Origin: Burkholderia sp. WSM2230
Lineage (GTDB): Bacteria > Pseudomonadota > Gammaproteobacteria > Burkholderiales > Burkholderiaceae
DNA length: 64,000 nt
Assembly (NCBI RefSeq): GCF_000472445.1
Contig: NZ_AXAJ01000021.1
Location: 1 to 64,000 of the forward strand
Direction: 5' to 3'
The notes under the pieces were generated by a model. That model was not told the origin of the DNA, ran no database searches, and saw only the letters and a program-made list of their open reading frames with translations. The translations under genes and the position numbers were made by a program. Positions within the stretch are counted from its first letter, which is position 1. Each line of letters starts with the position of its first letter. Below, in pieces: positions 26,879 to 35,471 of this stretch.

Positions 26879-27244
26879 ATGAACGCAGTCACCGAAACAC
26901 CCGTGACCGAGATGCCGGCCCCCTTCGTTTTCACCGACGCAGCGGCTGACAAGGTCAAGCAACTGATCGAAGAAGAAGGCAATGCGGACCTGAAACTGCG
27001 CGTTTTCGTGCAGGGCGGCGGCTGCTCGGGCTTTCAGTACGGTTTTACGTTCGACGAAGCCGTGAACGAAGACGACACCGTCATGAACAAGAGCGGCGTG
27101 CAATTGTTGATCGACTCGATGAGCTATCAGTATCTGGTCGGCGCTGAGATCGACTACAAGGACGACATTAACGGCGCGCAATTCGTCATCAAGAACCCGA
27201 ACGCGACCACGACTTGCGGTTGCGGTTCGTCGTTCTCGGTTTAA
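26879..27244 (+). CDS. erpA: Iron-sulfur cluster insertion protein ErpA
   Basis: 121 residues of the A-type carrier family, which delivers Fe-S clusters to target enzymes in the cytosol. The three ligands are C49 in GGGCSGF and C113/C115 in TTCGCGSSFSV. The start ATG follows CTGGAGAG. It stands alone between rpsI and the convergent anmK. IscA or HesB paralogues are alternatives, but the N-terminal extension and gene context favour ErpA. Confidence 0.92.
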   Translation: MNAVTETPVTEMPAPFVFTDAAADKVKQLIEEEGNADLKLRVFVQGGGCSGFQYGFTFDEAVNEDDTVMNKSGVQLLIDSMSYQYLVGAEIDYKDDINGAQFVIKNPNATTTCGCGSSFSV

Positions 27245-27271
27245 AAGCCGGCCAGGCAGCATATTGCCAGG

Positions 27272-27297
27272 AAACGGGGCTGCGGCCCCGTTTTTTG
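27272..27297. terminator. Terminator between erpA and anmK
   Basis: AAACGGGGC (27272-27280) and GCCCCGTTT (27285-27293) around TGCG, followed by T. Convergent gene ends on both sides. Confidence 0.8.
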
Positions 27298-27348
27298 TTG
27301 CCTACGACGCCCGGCGCAACTCGGCTCCCGCTCGCCCGAAATCAGGCG

Positions 27349-28479
27349 TCAGCGCGGATAAATTGCGCCGAGCACGCGCGGGGCGCTTGCCCCCGTCACG
27401 GCCGGCAGACTGCCCGGCAGGCGCGCGATGCAGCGCATGGCAAGCCACGCGAACGCGAGCGGCTCGACCTGGCTTGGCGGCACGCCGAGCGCGTCGGTGG
27501 TCATAACCGGCACGCCGCGCACACCGCTGTCTTCCAGCGCCTGTTGCAAGGCCTTCATCACCTCCGGATTACGCGCGCCTCCCCCGCAGACATAGACCGC
27601 TCTCGCGTCCGACGCATGTCGCTCGATTTCTCGCGCGATCGTTACCGCAGTTAGCGCGACGAGCGTCGCCTGCACGTCGGCGGGCGCGAGTCCGGCGAAC
27701 GGCTGCAGCTTTGCGTCGAGCCATTGGGCGTTGAACAGATCGCGCCCGGTGCTCTTGGGCGGCTGCTGCACGAAGTACGGCTCGTCGAGCAACGCGTTCA
27801 GCAGCGAGCGGTCCACCTGGCCACCGGCCGCGAAATGCCCGTTTTCGTCGAAAGGCTTGCCGAGGTGGCGCTGCGCCCACTCGTCGAGAAGCGCGTTCGC
27901 GGGCCCGCAATCAAAACCGCGCACGTTGCCGGTCGCATGCAGGATCGTGATATTGCTGATGCCGCCCAGGTTGCACACCACACGCGTCTCGTCTTTTGCA
28001 CCAAATATCGTCGCGTGAAAGGCGGGCACGAGCGGCGCGCCCTGGCCGCCCGCGGCGACGTCGCGGCTGCGAAAATCGGCGACCACGTCGATATGCATCA
28101 TCTCGGCGAGCAGCGCCGGATTGTTGATCTGCCGCGTATAGCCCTTTTCCGGCCGATGTCGCACCGTCTGCCCGTGCACACCGATCGCGCGCACCTCGGC
28201 GGCGGACACATGGCCGCCGCGCAGCAGTTCGTGGCAGCACACCGTATACCGCGTGGCGAGCGCATTGGCGGCGAGCGCCTCGCGTTCTATTTCGTTCTCG
28301 CCCGGCTGTTGCAGCGCGAATAGCGCTTCGCGCAAGCCTGCGGCGAAATCGACGAATGCCTCGGCCAGCACCACGGGCGGCTTGCCCTCGGCGAAGCGCA
28401 CGGCTACGCCGTCCACGCCGTCCATGCTGGTGCCGGACATCAGTCCGAAATAGACGCCGTCTGCGGAGTCTTGCGCCAA
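27349..28479 (-). CDS. anmK: Anhydro-N-acetylmuramic acid kinase
   Basis: 376 residues. Phosphorylates and opens 1,6-anhydro-MurNAc during peptidoglycan recycling. The ASKHA-fold motif SGTSMDGVDGV is near residue 14; GVHGQTVRH, CNLGGISNIT and VCGGGARNP follow. I choose the TTG start at 28479 because AGGAG lies seven bases upstream; a TTG 12 codons earlier has none. It diverges from tyrS, with about 237 bp between the two start codons for both promoters. Confidence 0.93.
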   Translation of the reverse strand: MAQDSADGVYFGLMSGTSMDGVDGVAVRFAEGKPPVVLAEAFVDFAAGLREALFALQQPGENEIEREALAANALATRYTVCCHELLRGGHVSAAEVRAIGVHGQTVRHRPEKGYTRQINNPALLAEMMHIDVVADFRSRDVAAGGQGAPLVPAFHATIFGAKDETRVVCNLGGISNITILHATGNVRGFDCGPANALLDEWAQRHLGKPFDENGHFAAGGQVDRSLLNALLDEPYFVQQPPKSTGRDLFNAQWLDAKLQPFAGLAPADVQATLVALTAVTIAREIERHASDARAVYVCGGGARNPEVMKALQQALEDSGVRGVPVMTTDALGVPPSQVEPLAFAWLAMRCIARLPGSLPAVTGASAPRVLGAIYPR

Positions 28480-28716
28480 GTTACTGCTCCTGTCGATGTT
28501 TCGTTTCGAGTTCAATGCTGCGTCCTGGTCGCTCGTTTGCGAAGTTGTAGCAGATTATCGACGCAAGCGCGGCCGAATATGAAGCGCGTCGCCGCGTTTG
28601 CGCGAGCCGGTGGCCGCGGATTCTCGACGCTCGCCCGCGCTCGCGACGGCTTTGACGGGCGCGGCGGCGCGCATCTATGGGACAATCTGTTTTTTTCGCG
28701 ACTTCACGTTTCCAGC

Positions 28717-29967
28717 ATGAGCACCGAGTCCAACAAGCCGAACCCCGCACCCGCCTTTCCGATCACCGACGAAGTCCGTCATGCCCTCGCCGTCACCAAG
28801 CGGGGCGTTGACGAATTGCTGATCGAGGAAGAATTCGCGCAAAAACTCGCGAAGAGCGCGGCCACCGGCACGCCGCTGCGCATCAAGCTCGGGCTCGATC
28901 CGACCGCGCCTGACATCCACATCGGCCACACGGTCGTGCTGAACAAGATGCGCCAGTTGCAGGACCTCGGTCACACGGTGATTTTCCTGATCGGCGATTT
29001 CACGTCGCTGATCGGCGATCCGTCGGGCCGCAACGCCACGCGCCCGCCGCTCACGCGCGAACAGATCGAATCGAACGCGAAGACGTATTTCGAGCAGGCC
29101 GCGCTCGTGCTCGACCGCGAGAAGACCGAAATCCGCTACAACAGCGAATGGTCGATGCCGCTCGGCGCCGACGGCATGATCAAGCTCGCGTCGCGCTACA
29201 CGGTGGCGCGCATTCTCGAGCGCGAGGACTTCACCAAGCGTTTCCAGAGCGGCGTGCCGATCTCGATCCACGAGTTCCTGTACCCGTTGATGCAGGGCTA
29301 CGACTCTGTCGCGCTCAATGCGGACCTCGAACTCGGCGGCACAGACCAGAAGTTCAATTTGCTGGTCGGCCGCGAATTGCAGAAGCAGTATGGCCAGGAA
29401 CAGCAGTGCATCCTGACAATGCCGCTGCTCGAAGGGCTCGACGGCGTCGAAAAAATGTCGAAGTCGAAGAACAACTACATCGGCATCAGCGAAAAGCCGA
29501 CGGACATGTTCGGCAAGCTAATGAGCATTTCCGACACGCTGATGTGGCGTTACTTCGAGCTGCTGTCGTTCCGTCCGATGGACGAGATCGCTCGCTTCAA
29601 GGCGGAAACCGAAGCGGGCCGCAATCCGCGTGACTTCAAGGTCATGCTCGGCCAGGAAATCGTCGCGCGTTTCCATTCGCAAGCTGACGCCGAACGCGCG
29701 CTGGAAGACTTCAACCACCGCGCGAAGGGCGGCGTGCCGGACGATATTCCGGCGGTCGCGCTCACGGGTGCGCCGCTCGCCATCGGCCAGTTGCTCAAGC
29801 AGGCGAACCTCGTGCCTTCGACGAGCGAAGCGCTGCGCAATATCGAGCAGGGCGGCGTGAAGATCGGCGGCACTACGGTGTCGGACAAGGGCCTGAAAGT
29901 CGAGGCCGGCGAGTACGTCGTGCAGGTCGGCAAGCGCCGCTTTGCGCGCGTCACGCTGACGGCCTAA
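28717..29967 (+). CDS. tyrS: Tyrosyl-tRNA synthetase
   Basis: 416 residues. Charges tRNA-Tyr. The class I signatures are HIGH (68-71) and KMSKS (246-250), and the C-terminal ~65 residues are an S4-like RNA-binding domain (VKIGGTTVSDKGLKVEAGEY). The ATG at 28717 gives the usual N-terminus; the open frame upstream lacks family similarity. dtd and a histidine phosphatase gene follow on the same strand, 43 and 66 bp apart, suggesting one transcript. Confidence 0.96.
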   Translation: MSTESNKPNPAPAFPITDEVRHALAVTKRGVDELLIEEEFAQKLAKSAATGTPLRIKLGLDPTAPDIHIGHTVVLNKMRQLQDLGHTVIFLIGDFTSLIGDPSGRNATRPPLTREQIESNAKTYFEQAALVLDREKTEIRYNSEWSMPLGADGMIKLASRYTVARILEREDFTKRFQSGVPISIHEFLYPLMQGYDSVALNADLELGGTDQKFNLLVGRELQKQYGQEQQCILTMPLLEGLDGVEKMSKSKNNYIGISEKPTDMFGKLMSISDTLMWRYFELLSFRPMDEIARFKAETEAGRNPRDFKVMLGQEIVARFHSQADAERALEDFNHRAKGGVPDDIPAVALTGAPLAIGQLLKQANLVPSTSEALRNIEQGGVKIGGTTVSDKGLKVEAGEYVVQVGKRRFARVTLTA

Positions 29968-30010
29968 GTTTGCGGGCCATGAACCGAACTCCGAAGCCGG
30001 AGCGGGCGCG

Positions 30011-30481
30011 ATGATCGCGTTGATCCAACGCGTGCGGCGCGCCGAGGTGCGCATCGTGGAGGGGGAAACCGAGCGCGTGGCCGGCGCAATCGACGCGGGC
30101 CTGCTCGCGCTCGTGTGCGCGGAGCGCGGCGACACCGAAGCGGCGGCCGACCGGCTGCTCGCCAAGGTGCTCGGCTACCGTGTGTTCAGCGACGCCGCCG
30201 GCAAGATGAACCTGTCGGTGCAGAACGTGGACGGCGCGGGCCGCGCGGGCGGCTTGCTGCTGGTCTCGCAGTTCACGCTGGCTGCGGACACCAACAGCGG
30301 TCTGCGGCCGAGCTTCACGCCGGCCGCGCCGCCGGATGAAGGCAAGCGCCTGTTCGACTATTTCGTTGCGGCGGCGCGCGCCAAACATCCCCTTGTCGAG
30401 ACGGGCGAATTCGGCGCCGACATGCAGGTTTCGCTTGTCAACGATGGGCCCGTCACCTTCTGGCTGCAGACCAACGCCTGA
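30011..30481 (+). CDS. dtd: D-aminoacyl-tRNA deacylase
   Basis: 156 residues. Hydrolyses D-amino acids from mischarged tRNA; its place behind tyrS fits, since D-Tyr-tRNA is the classic substrate. Active-site motifs are SQFTLAAD and NDGPVTFWL (the Gly-Pro cross-subunit motif). The start is ATG 30011. Normal length. Confidence 0.95.
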   Translation: MIALIQRVRRAEVRIVEGETERVAGAIDAGLLALVCAERGDTEAAADRLLAKVLGYRVFSDAAGKMNLSVQNVDGAGRAGGLLLVSQFTLAADTNSGLRPSFTPAAPPDEGKRLFDYFVAAARAKHPLVETGEFGADMQVSLVNDGPVTFWLQTNA

Positions 30482-30547
30482 GTCCCGCACGGTTCTTGCG
30501 ACAATAGCGGCTCGGCACAACCGGCGAACGGCGCCCACCTTGATCCC

Positions 30548-31219
30548 ATGACCACGCAGATTCTGTTTATCCGGCACGGCGAGACCGACTGGAACCGCAT
30601 CAAGCGCATTCAAGGGCATATCGACATTCCGCTCGCCGCGGTGGGAGTTGCCCAGGCGCAAAACCTCGCGCGTCGTATCGCGGATGAAGCGAAGCGCGGC
30701 GCGCGACTCGATGCGATCTATTCGAGCGACCTGCAGCGCGCGCGGCAAACGGCGCAGCCGATCGCGGACGCACTCGGCTTGCCGGTGCAATTGCGCGAAG
30801 GTTTGCGCGAGCGTTCCTACGGCGCGTTCCAGGGCCACGACAGCGACGAAATCGCCGCGCGTTTTCCGGATGAATACGCGCATTGGCAAACCCGCGACCC
30901 CGGCTTCGCGCCGCCCGAGGGCGAGTCGCAGCGCGCGTTCTATCACCGGGTGCTGCATGCAATCGAGCCGCTGGTCGCCGCGCATCCGGGCGGGCGGATC
31001 GCCTGCGTCGCGCATGGCGGTGTGCTCGACTGCGTGCGCCGCTTCGCATGCGGTTTGCCGCTCGATGCGCCGCGCGACTACACGTTGCTGAACACGAGCG
31101 TGAATGTGGTGGATTTCGACGATGGCCGCGCGACGATAGTGTCGTGGGGCGATGTATCGCATCTCGACGCGCCCAGCGCCGACGATAGTTTCAAGAAAGT
31201 CCCGGAACCGGGTCGCTAG
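30548..31219 (+). CDS. Histidine phosphatase, phosphoglycerate mutase-like (GpmB/CobC type)
   Basis: 223 residues. The phosphohistidine motif IRHGETDWN (residues 7-15) opens the protein; the second catalytic His is in VAHGGVLD and the acidic residue in REGLRERSYGAFQG. It is often annotated gpmB or gpmA-like, but such proteins are frequently broad phosphatases rather than mutases, so the substrate is open. Third gene after tyrS-dtd. Confidence 0.85.
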   Translation: MTTQILFIRHGETDWNRIKRIQGHIDIPLAAVGVAQAQNLARRIADEAKRGARLDAIYSSDLQRARQTAQPIADALGLPVQLREGLRERSYGAFQGHDSDEIAARFPDEYAHWQTRDPGFAPPEGESQRAFYHRVLHAIEPLVAAHPGGRIACVAHGGVLDCVRRFACGLPLDAPRDYTLLNTSVNVVDFDDGRATIVSWGDVSHLDAPSADDSFKKVPEPGR

Positions 31220-31376
31220 TTGCGTGCCGCGCTTGTTACGAGCGAGCTCGCCGCGCCCGGCTTGGCTCCAGTTGAGCCTGGCTTCGCTCAGCGCGAGTCC
31301 AACAGAGCTCAGTCCCGACTCCTTCCGTCTCAGCTCACCTTGGCTTGGCTCAGCCCAGCTCAACCGCAACTCCGGC

Positions 31377-32321
31377 TCAGCGCGAATCGGTTCCACGCGC
31401 GGCGGCAACGCGGCGGCGCGCCCGCTTCGACACCCCATTCACTAGCGCCCATCTGATGACAGGCGCAACGAGGCGCACGCCGGGCCTTGCCACGGCGCGG
31501 CGCATCAGCGCATGGCGTTCGAAACCCAGCATTGCCTGCGCCCAGTCGGGCAGAAGATCGACGCCCGCATTGAACATCAGCACACCGGCCGGACGCATGG
31601 CGGCACTGGGTGCCGGCGCATTCTTTAAAACTCGCACGACCTCGCGAGTGCGTTCGCTCGCCACCAGTTTCGGCTGCATGGTCAGCAGATAGGCATCGAT
31701 CTCGGCGCGCGAGCGCGGAATGTCAGACGCGCCGAGCATCTGCGCGATGCGCGCGGTTTCCGCGAAATACTGGTCCTGCGCAGCAACGGAAAGCGCCGGA
31801 TTCACATAGCGAAGATGCGCGGTCATGAAGCTGGACACTTCTGCGACGTGCACCCACGTCAGCAGCGCCGGTTCGCTCGCGCGATACGGCCGGCCATCCG
31901 GCGCGACGCCGCTCACGCCCAGGTGAATGCGCTTCACGCGTTCTATCAGCGCAAGCGCATCATGCCGGCTGCCGTACGTCGTGCCGGCGATGAACGTCGC
32001 CGTCCGGCGCAGGCGCCCGAGAATATCGGTGCGAAACGTGGAGTGATCCCACACGCCGGCGAGCGCGAGCGGATGCAACGCCTGAAGCAGCAGCGCGCTG
32101 ATGCCGCCGGTCATCATCGACGTGAAATCGGCGTGGACTTTCCAGCACACCGAGTCGGGGCCGAACAGGCCCGGGTCGCCGGGCGGCGATGAATAGTCGA
32201 GTGTCGGGCCGCTGCCGGTCGTCAGGTGCGTGACGCCGGCCGCGAGCTTCGAGCGCAATCTTCCGGTGAGCGCCTGTGCAAGCGTGCCGGGAGATCGGGC
32301 TTGTCTCGTCTCGTCGGACAT
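31377..32321 (-). CDS. DUF2236 / oxygenase MpaB-family protein
   Basis: 314 residues. Family features include the N-terminal WKVHADFTSMMTGGISALLLQALHP segment (positions about 60-85) and the GTTYGSRHDALALIERVKRIH region with conserved His/Arg residues. Members bind heme b and include latex-clearing proteins, but the substrate here cannot be inferred. It ends inside a repetitive GC-rich stretch shared with the convergent phosphatase gene's downstream region and starts 48 bp after ruvB ends. Confidence 0.8.
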   Translation of the reverse strand: MSDETRQARSPGTLAQALTGRLRSKLAAGVTHLTTGSGPTLDYSSPPGDPGLFGPDSVCWKVHADFTSMMTGGISALLLQALHPLALAGVWDHSTFRTDILGRLRRTATFIAGTTYGSRHDALALIERVKRIHLGVSGVAPDGRPYRASEPALLTWVHVAEVSSFMTAHLRYVNPALSVAAQDQYFAETARIAQMLGASDIPRSRAEIDAYLLTMQPKLVASERTREVVRVLKNAPAPSAAMRPAGVLMFNAGVDLLPDWAQAMLGFERHALMRRAVARPGVRLVAPVIRWALVNGVSKRARRRVAAARGTDSR

Positions 32322-32368
32322 TGTTTGATCCGTCTCGCTACGCCGTGCCGCTCATGGTCAGGCCGCGC

Positions 32369-33433
32369 TCACGTCGCAGCCGAGTCCCACAGGCCAGGCA
32401 GTGTGCTCGACGCGTCCGGCGCCGCGAGCCCGAAGTGCCGGTAGGTAAGCAGCGTGGCGACGCGGCCGCGCGGCGTACGCTGCAGGAAGCCTTGCTGGAT
32501 CAGATACGGCTCGAGTACGTCTTCGATCGTGTCGCGCTCCTCGCCGATTGCGGCCGCCAGATTGTCGACGCCGACCGGACCGCCGTCGAACTTGTGCAGG
32601 ATCGCTTCGAGCAGTTTGCGGTCCATCAGGTCGAAGCCGACCGCGTCGACGTCGAGCATGCGGAGCGCCGCGTCCGCGACTTGCGCGGTGATGTTGCCGT
32701 CGGCCTTGACCTCGGCGAAATCGCGCACGCGCCGCAGCAGCCGGTTGGCGATACGCGGCGTGCCGCGCGCGCGCCTCGCTATTTCGAACGCGCCGTCCGG
32801 ATGAATCTGCGCATTCAGCAGCGAAGCCGAACGCGTGACGATACGCGCGAGCTCCTCGGCGTTATAGAATTCGAGCCGCGCGACGATGCCGAAGCGATCG
32901 CGTAGCGGATTGGTCAGCATGCCCGCGCGGGTGGTCGCGCCGACCAGCGTGAATGGCTGCAAGTCCAGCTTCACGCTGCGCGCGGCCGGCCCTTCGCCGA
33001 TCATGATGTCGATCTGATAATCCTCGAGCGCGGGGTACAGAATTTCCTCGACGACCGGCGAGAGCCGGTGAATTTCGTCGATGAACAGCACGTCGTTTGC
33101 TTCCAGATTGGTGAGCAGCGCGGCGAGGTCGCCGGCACGCTCGAGCACCGGCCCGGAGGTTTGCCGCAGATTTACGCCCATTTCGCGCGCGATGATGTGC
33201 GCGAGCGTGGTCTTGCCCAAGCCCGGCGGCCCGAACAGCAATACGTGGTCAAGCGATTCCGAACGGCGCCGGGCAGCCTCGATAAAGATTTCGAGCTGGC
33301 CGCGCACTTTTTCCTGCCCGACATATTCTTCGAGCTGGCGCGGGCGCAACGCGCGTTCGAACGCTTCCTCGTTCGGCGAGACGGGCGTGGCCGCGATGAT
33401 GCGCTCGGCGGCGAGTTTGTCGGTTTCGATCAT
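32369..33433 (-). CDS. ruvB: Holliday junction helicase RuvB
   Basis: 354 residues. A hexameric ATPase that drives branch migration with RuvA. Walker A is GPPGLGKT, Walker B is LFIDEIHRL, sensor 1 is GATTRAG, and the arginine finger lies in NPLRDRFG. The C-terminal winged helix carries YLIQQGFLQRTPRGR. It follows ruvA by 201 bp, in the order ruvC-ruvA-ruvB on the minus strand. Confidence 0.97.
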   Translation of the reverse strand: MIETDKLAAERIIAATPVSPNEEAFERALRPRQLEEYVGQEKVRGQLEIFIEAARRRSESLDHVLLFGPPGLGKTTLAHIIAREMGVNLRQTSGPVLERAGDLAALLTNLEANDVLFIDEIHRLSPVVEEILYPALEDYQIDIMIGEGPAARSVKLDLQPFTLVGATTRAGMLTNPLRDRFGIVARLEFYNAEELARIVTRSASLLNAQIHPDGAFEIARRARGTPRIANRLLRRVRDFAEVKADGNITAQVADAALRMLDVDAVGFDLMDRKLLEAILHKFDGGPVGVDNLAAAIGEERDTIEDVLEPYLIQQGFLQRTPRGRVATLLTYRHFGLAAPDASSTLPGLWDSAAT

Positions 33434-33542
33434 CTGCTCATTGTACCGCGCGAGGCGCGTGGCGAAACCCGGCCGAACGGCCAGGCTGCGCCGTTTGCCG
33501 AGGTGTGCGAAGCTTGTCTGATCGCGCGTGGGACCGGCGCTC

Positions 33543-33615
33543 CGGTATGAGGCTCAGGCATCAGGCTGAGGCTCCGGCATCAGGCTCCGGCATCAGCCTC
33601 CGGCTCCGGCATCAG
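33543..33615. repeat. Degenerate GGCTCCGGCATCA repeats between ruvB and ruvA
   Basis: Imperfect repeats of a 12-13 bp unit mixing GGCTCCGGCATCA and GGCTGAGGCT variants, about six copies. It lies in the 201-bp gap between two cotranscribed recombination genes. Confidence 0.7.
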
Positions 33616-33634
33616 GCTGAGGTCGGCTCACGCC

Positions 33635-34216
33635 TCACGCCTTAGACAAAGCCTTCAACGCAAGCTTGATCCCGTCCGACACGCCCGTTCCAGCCGGCAC
33701 GTTCTTGATCGCCGCGAGGGCTTCCTTCTCCGAGTAGCCCAGCGCGAGCAGCGCGTTGAGAATGTCGGACGCGTGGTCGGATGCCGACACAGCGCCGGCC
33801 ATTGCGCCGAGATCCGCACCGAGCTTGCCCTTGAGTTCGAGCAGCAGCCGCTCGGCCGTCTTCTTGCCGATGCCCGGCACGCGCGTCAGGCGCGCGGCGT
33901 CCTGCAGCGTGACCGTCTGCGAGAGTTCGTGCACGCTCATGCCGGAGAGCACAGCGAGCGCCATACGCGCGCCGATGCCGGAAATCTTCAGCAGCTCGCG
34001 GAAGGTGGAACGTTCCTCGGCGGTGCCGAAGCCGTATAGCAGATGCGCGTCTTCGCGCACGATCATTTGCGTGAGCAGCACGACGCGCTCGCCGGTGGAC
34101 GGCAGATTGTAGAACGTGCTCATCGGCACATCGACTTCATAACCGACGCCGTTGCAGTCGACGAGCAGATGCGGCGGGTTTTTTTCCAGCAGAACGCCGG
34201 CAATGCGACCGATCAT
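33635..34216 (-). CDS. ruvA: Holliday junction-binding protein RuvA
   Basis: 193 residues from ATG 34216 (MIGRIAGVLLEK), the family start; the longer frame is rejected. The N-terminal OB fold is followed by two helix-hairpin-helix motifs (LLKISGIGARMALAVLSG and LTRVPGIGKKTAERLLLELK) and a C-terminal domain that contacts RuvB. The acidic pin lies near the first domain. 166 bp separate it from ruvC. Confidence 0.97.
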   Translation of the reverse strand: MIGRIAGVLLEKNPPHLLVDCNGVGYEVDVPMSTFYNLPSTGERVVLLTQMIVREDAHLLYGFGTAEERSTFRELLKISGIGARMALAVLSGMSVHELSQTVTLQDAARLTRVPGIGKKTAERLLLELKGKLGADLGAMAGAVSASDHASDILNALLALGYSEKEALAAIKNVPAGTGVSDGIKLALKALSKA

Positions 34217-34382
34217 GGCGAGTTCAATCTTGTGAGAAAGGGCGAGTGTAGCGCAGCGTGTGCGCGCCGCTGATGGCGGCCCGGGCATCGCGCGAAAAAA
34301 ATGGTTGCCGGCTGCACGTGAAAGCGTGCGGGGGGCGCGGGACGCGCGCGGCGGCGTGACGCCAGGAAGGCGCGGCGAACGT

Positions 34383-34925
34383 TTAGCCGACCAGACGCCC
34401 GCGTCTCACGCGCAATCCCTTCTTTGCCAGCGACGGCGCGATGTCGCCGAGGGTGCCCAAAGTCGTGCCGCCGTGTGCGTGGCAGATCGCCATGCCGAGC
34501 GCGTCGGCGGCGTCGGTGCCTGGCACGCCGGACAGGTTGAGCAGGCGCACGACCATCTGCTGCATCTGCTCCTTGGTCGCGCGGCCGTAGCCCACCACGG
34601 CCTGCTTCAACTGCAGCGCGGTGTATTCGGCGACCGGCACGCCGCCCGCCACCAGGCCGCAAATCGCCGCGCCGCGCGCCTGGCCGAGCAGCAAAGTGGA
34701 CTGCGGATTCACGTTGACGAACACCTTTTCGATCGCCGATTGATCCGGCGAGTGCTGGCGGATCAGCGTCGAAATGCCCTCAAAAATGGTGCCGAGGCGC
34801 GACGGCAGGTCGGCGTCGGCGGTCTTTATGACGCCGCTCGCGACGTAGCTAAGTGTGTGTCCGCTCTGGTCGATCACGCCGAAGCCGGTGACGCGCAAGC
34901 CTGGGTCGATACCGAGAATTCTCAT
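34383..34925 (-). CDS. ruvC: Holliday junction resolvase RuvC
   Basis: 180 residues from ATG 34925. It cuts Holliday junctions. The four catalytic acids are D7 (GIDPG), E66 (IEKVF), D138 and D141 (DAADALGMAICH), the same spacing as E. coli. An in-frame start four codons earlier is less likely. First gene of ruvC-ruvA-ruvB. Confidence 0.97.
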   Translation of the reverse strand: MRILGIDPGLRVTGFGVIDQSGHTLSYVASGVIKTADADLPSRLGTIFEGISTLIRQHSPDQSAIEKVFVNVNPQSTLLLGQARGAAICGLVAGGVPVAEYTALQLKQAVVGYGRATKEQMQQMVVRLLNLSGVPGTDAADALGMAICHAHGGTTLGTLGDIAPSLAKKGLRVRRGRLVG

Positions 34926-35053
34926 GAAGTGCCGCACATGCGGTTAAGGCCAAGTGCCTGCGATACTACAACAGACACGTCGCGCGGCGGCCCGCAAAGC
35001 GCGGCGCGTGCGGAATAAAAACTGCTGGCTCTGTCGGAAGGAGGCGATCGCGT

Positions 35054-35293
35054 ATGCAGCGCTATCGAAACAGGAGTGGGAAATCCGGCGTCGTCGCGTA
35101 TGAAATCGGCGATGACTTTGTTGCCGCTCGCTTCAACTCGGGCACGACGTACTGGTACTCGGAAAAGAGCGTCGGCGAAAAACATGTGGCCGCGCTCAAG
35201 CGACTCGCAAAACGCGGCGAGGGCTTGGGCACATACATCAGCCAGCACCAGGACGTGAGGGACGGCTACGAGCGCAAAGACCCTCCGGACTGA
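35054..35293 (+). CDS. Small KTSC-like hypothetical protein
   Basis: 79 residues. AAGGAGG lies about ten bases before the ATG, a strong argument that it is translated. The middle (GVVAYEIGDDFVAARFNSG, then TTYWY and LGTYISQHQ) resembles KTSC-type small domains of unknown function, also seen near lysyl-tRNA synthetases. It diverges from ruvC. No signal peptide. Confidence 0.7.
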   Translation: MQRYRNRSGKSGVVAYEIGDDFVAARFNSGTTYWYSEKSVGEKHVAALKRLAKRGEGLGTYISQHQDVRDGYERKDPPD

Positions 35294-35370
35294 CCACTGA
35301 CACGCGATGCTGACTGCAACCGCTGACTCCGACCGCCGCGCCGACAAGACGCACATAAGACACCGGCAAA

Positions 35371-35406
35371 ACAAAACGGCCCGACGGAAATTTCCACCGG
35401 GCCGTT
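35371..35406 (-). terminator. Terminator of purH
   Basis: AACGGCCCG (35375-35383) pairs with CGGGCCGTT (35398-35406). On the minus strand the stem runs into TTTTGTTTTG, so it terminates the dusB-fis-purH transcript 66 bp after purH. Confidence 0.75.
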
Positions 35407-35471
35407 CTATCGTCTCTTACAGCGGCTCCAACAACAACTCGCCACCGCTCAAGCGAAATCCAATACCGCAA

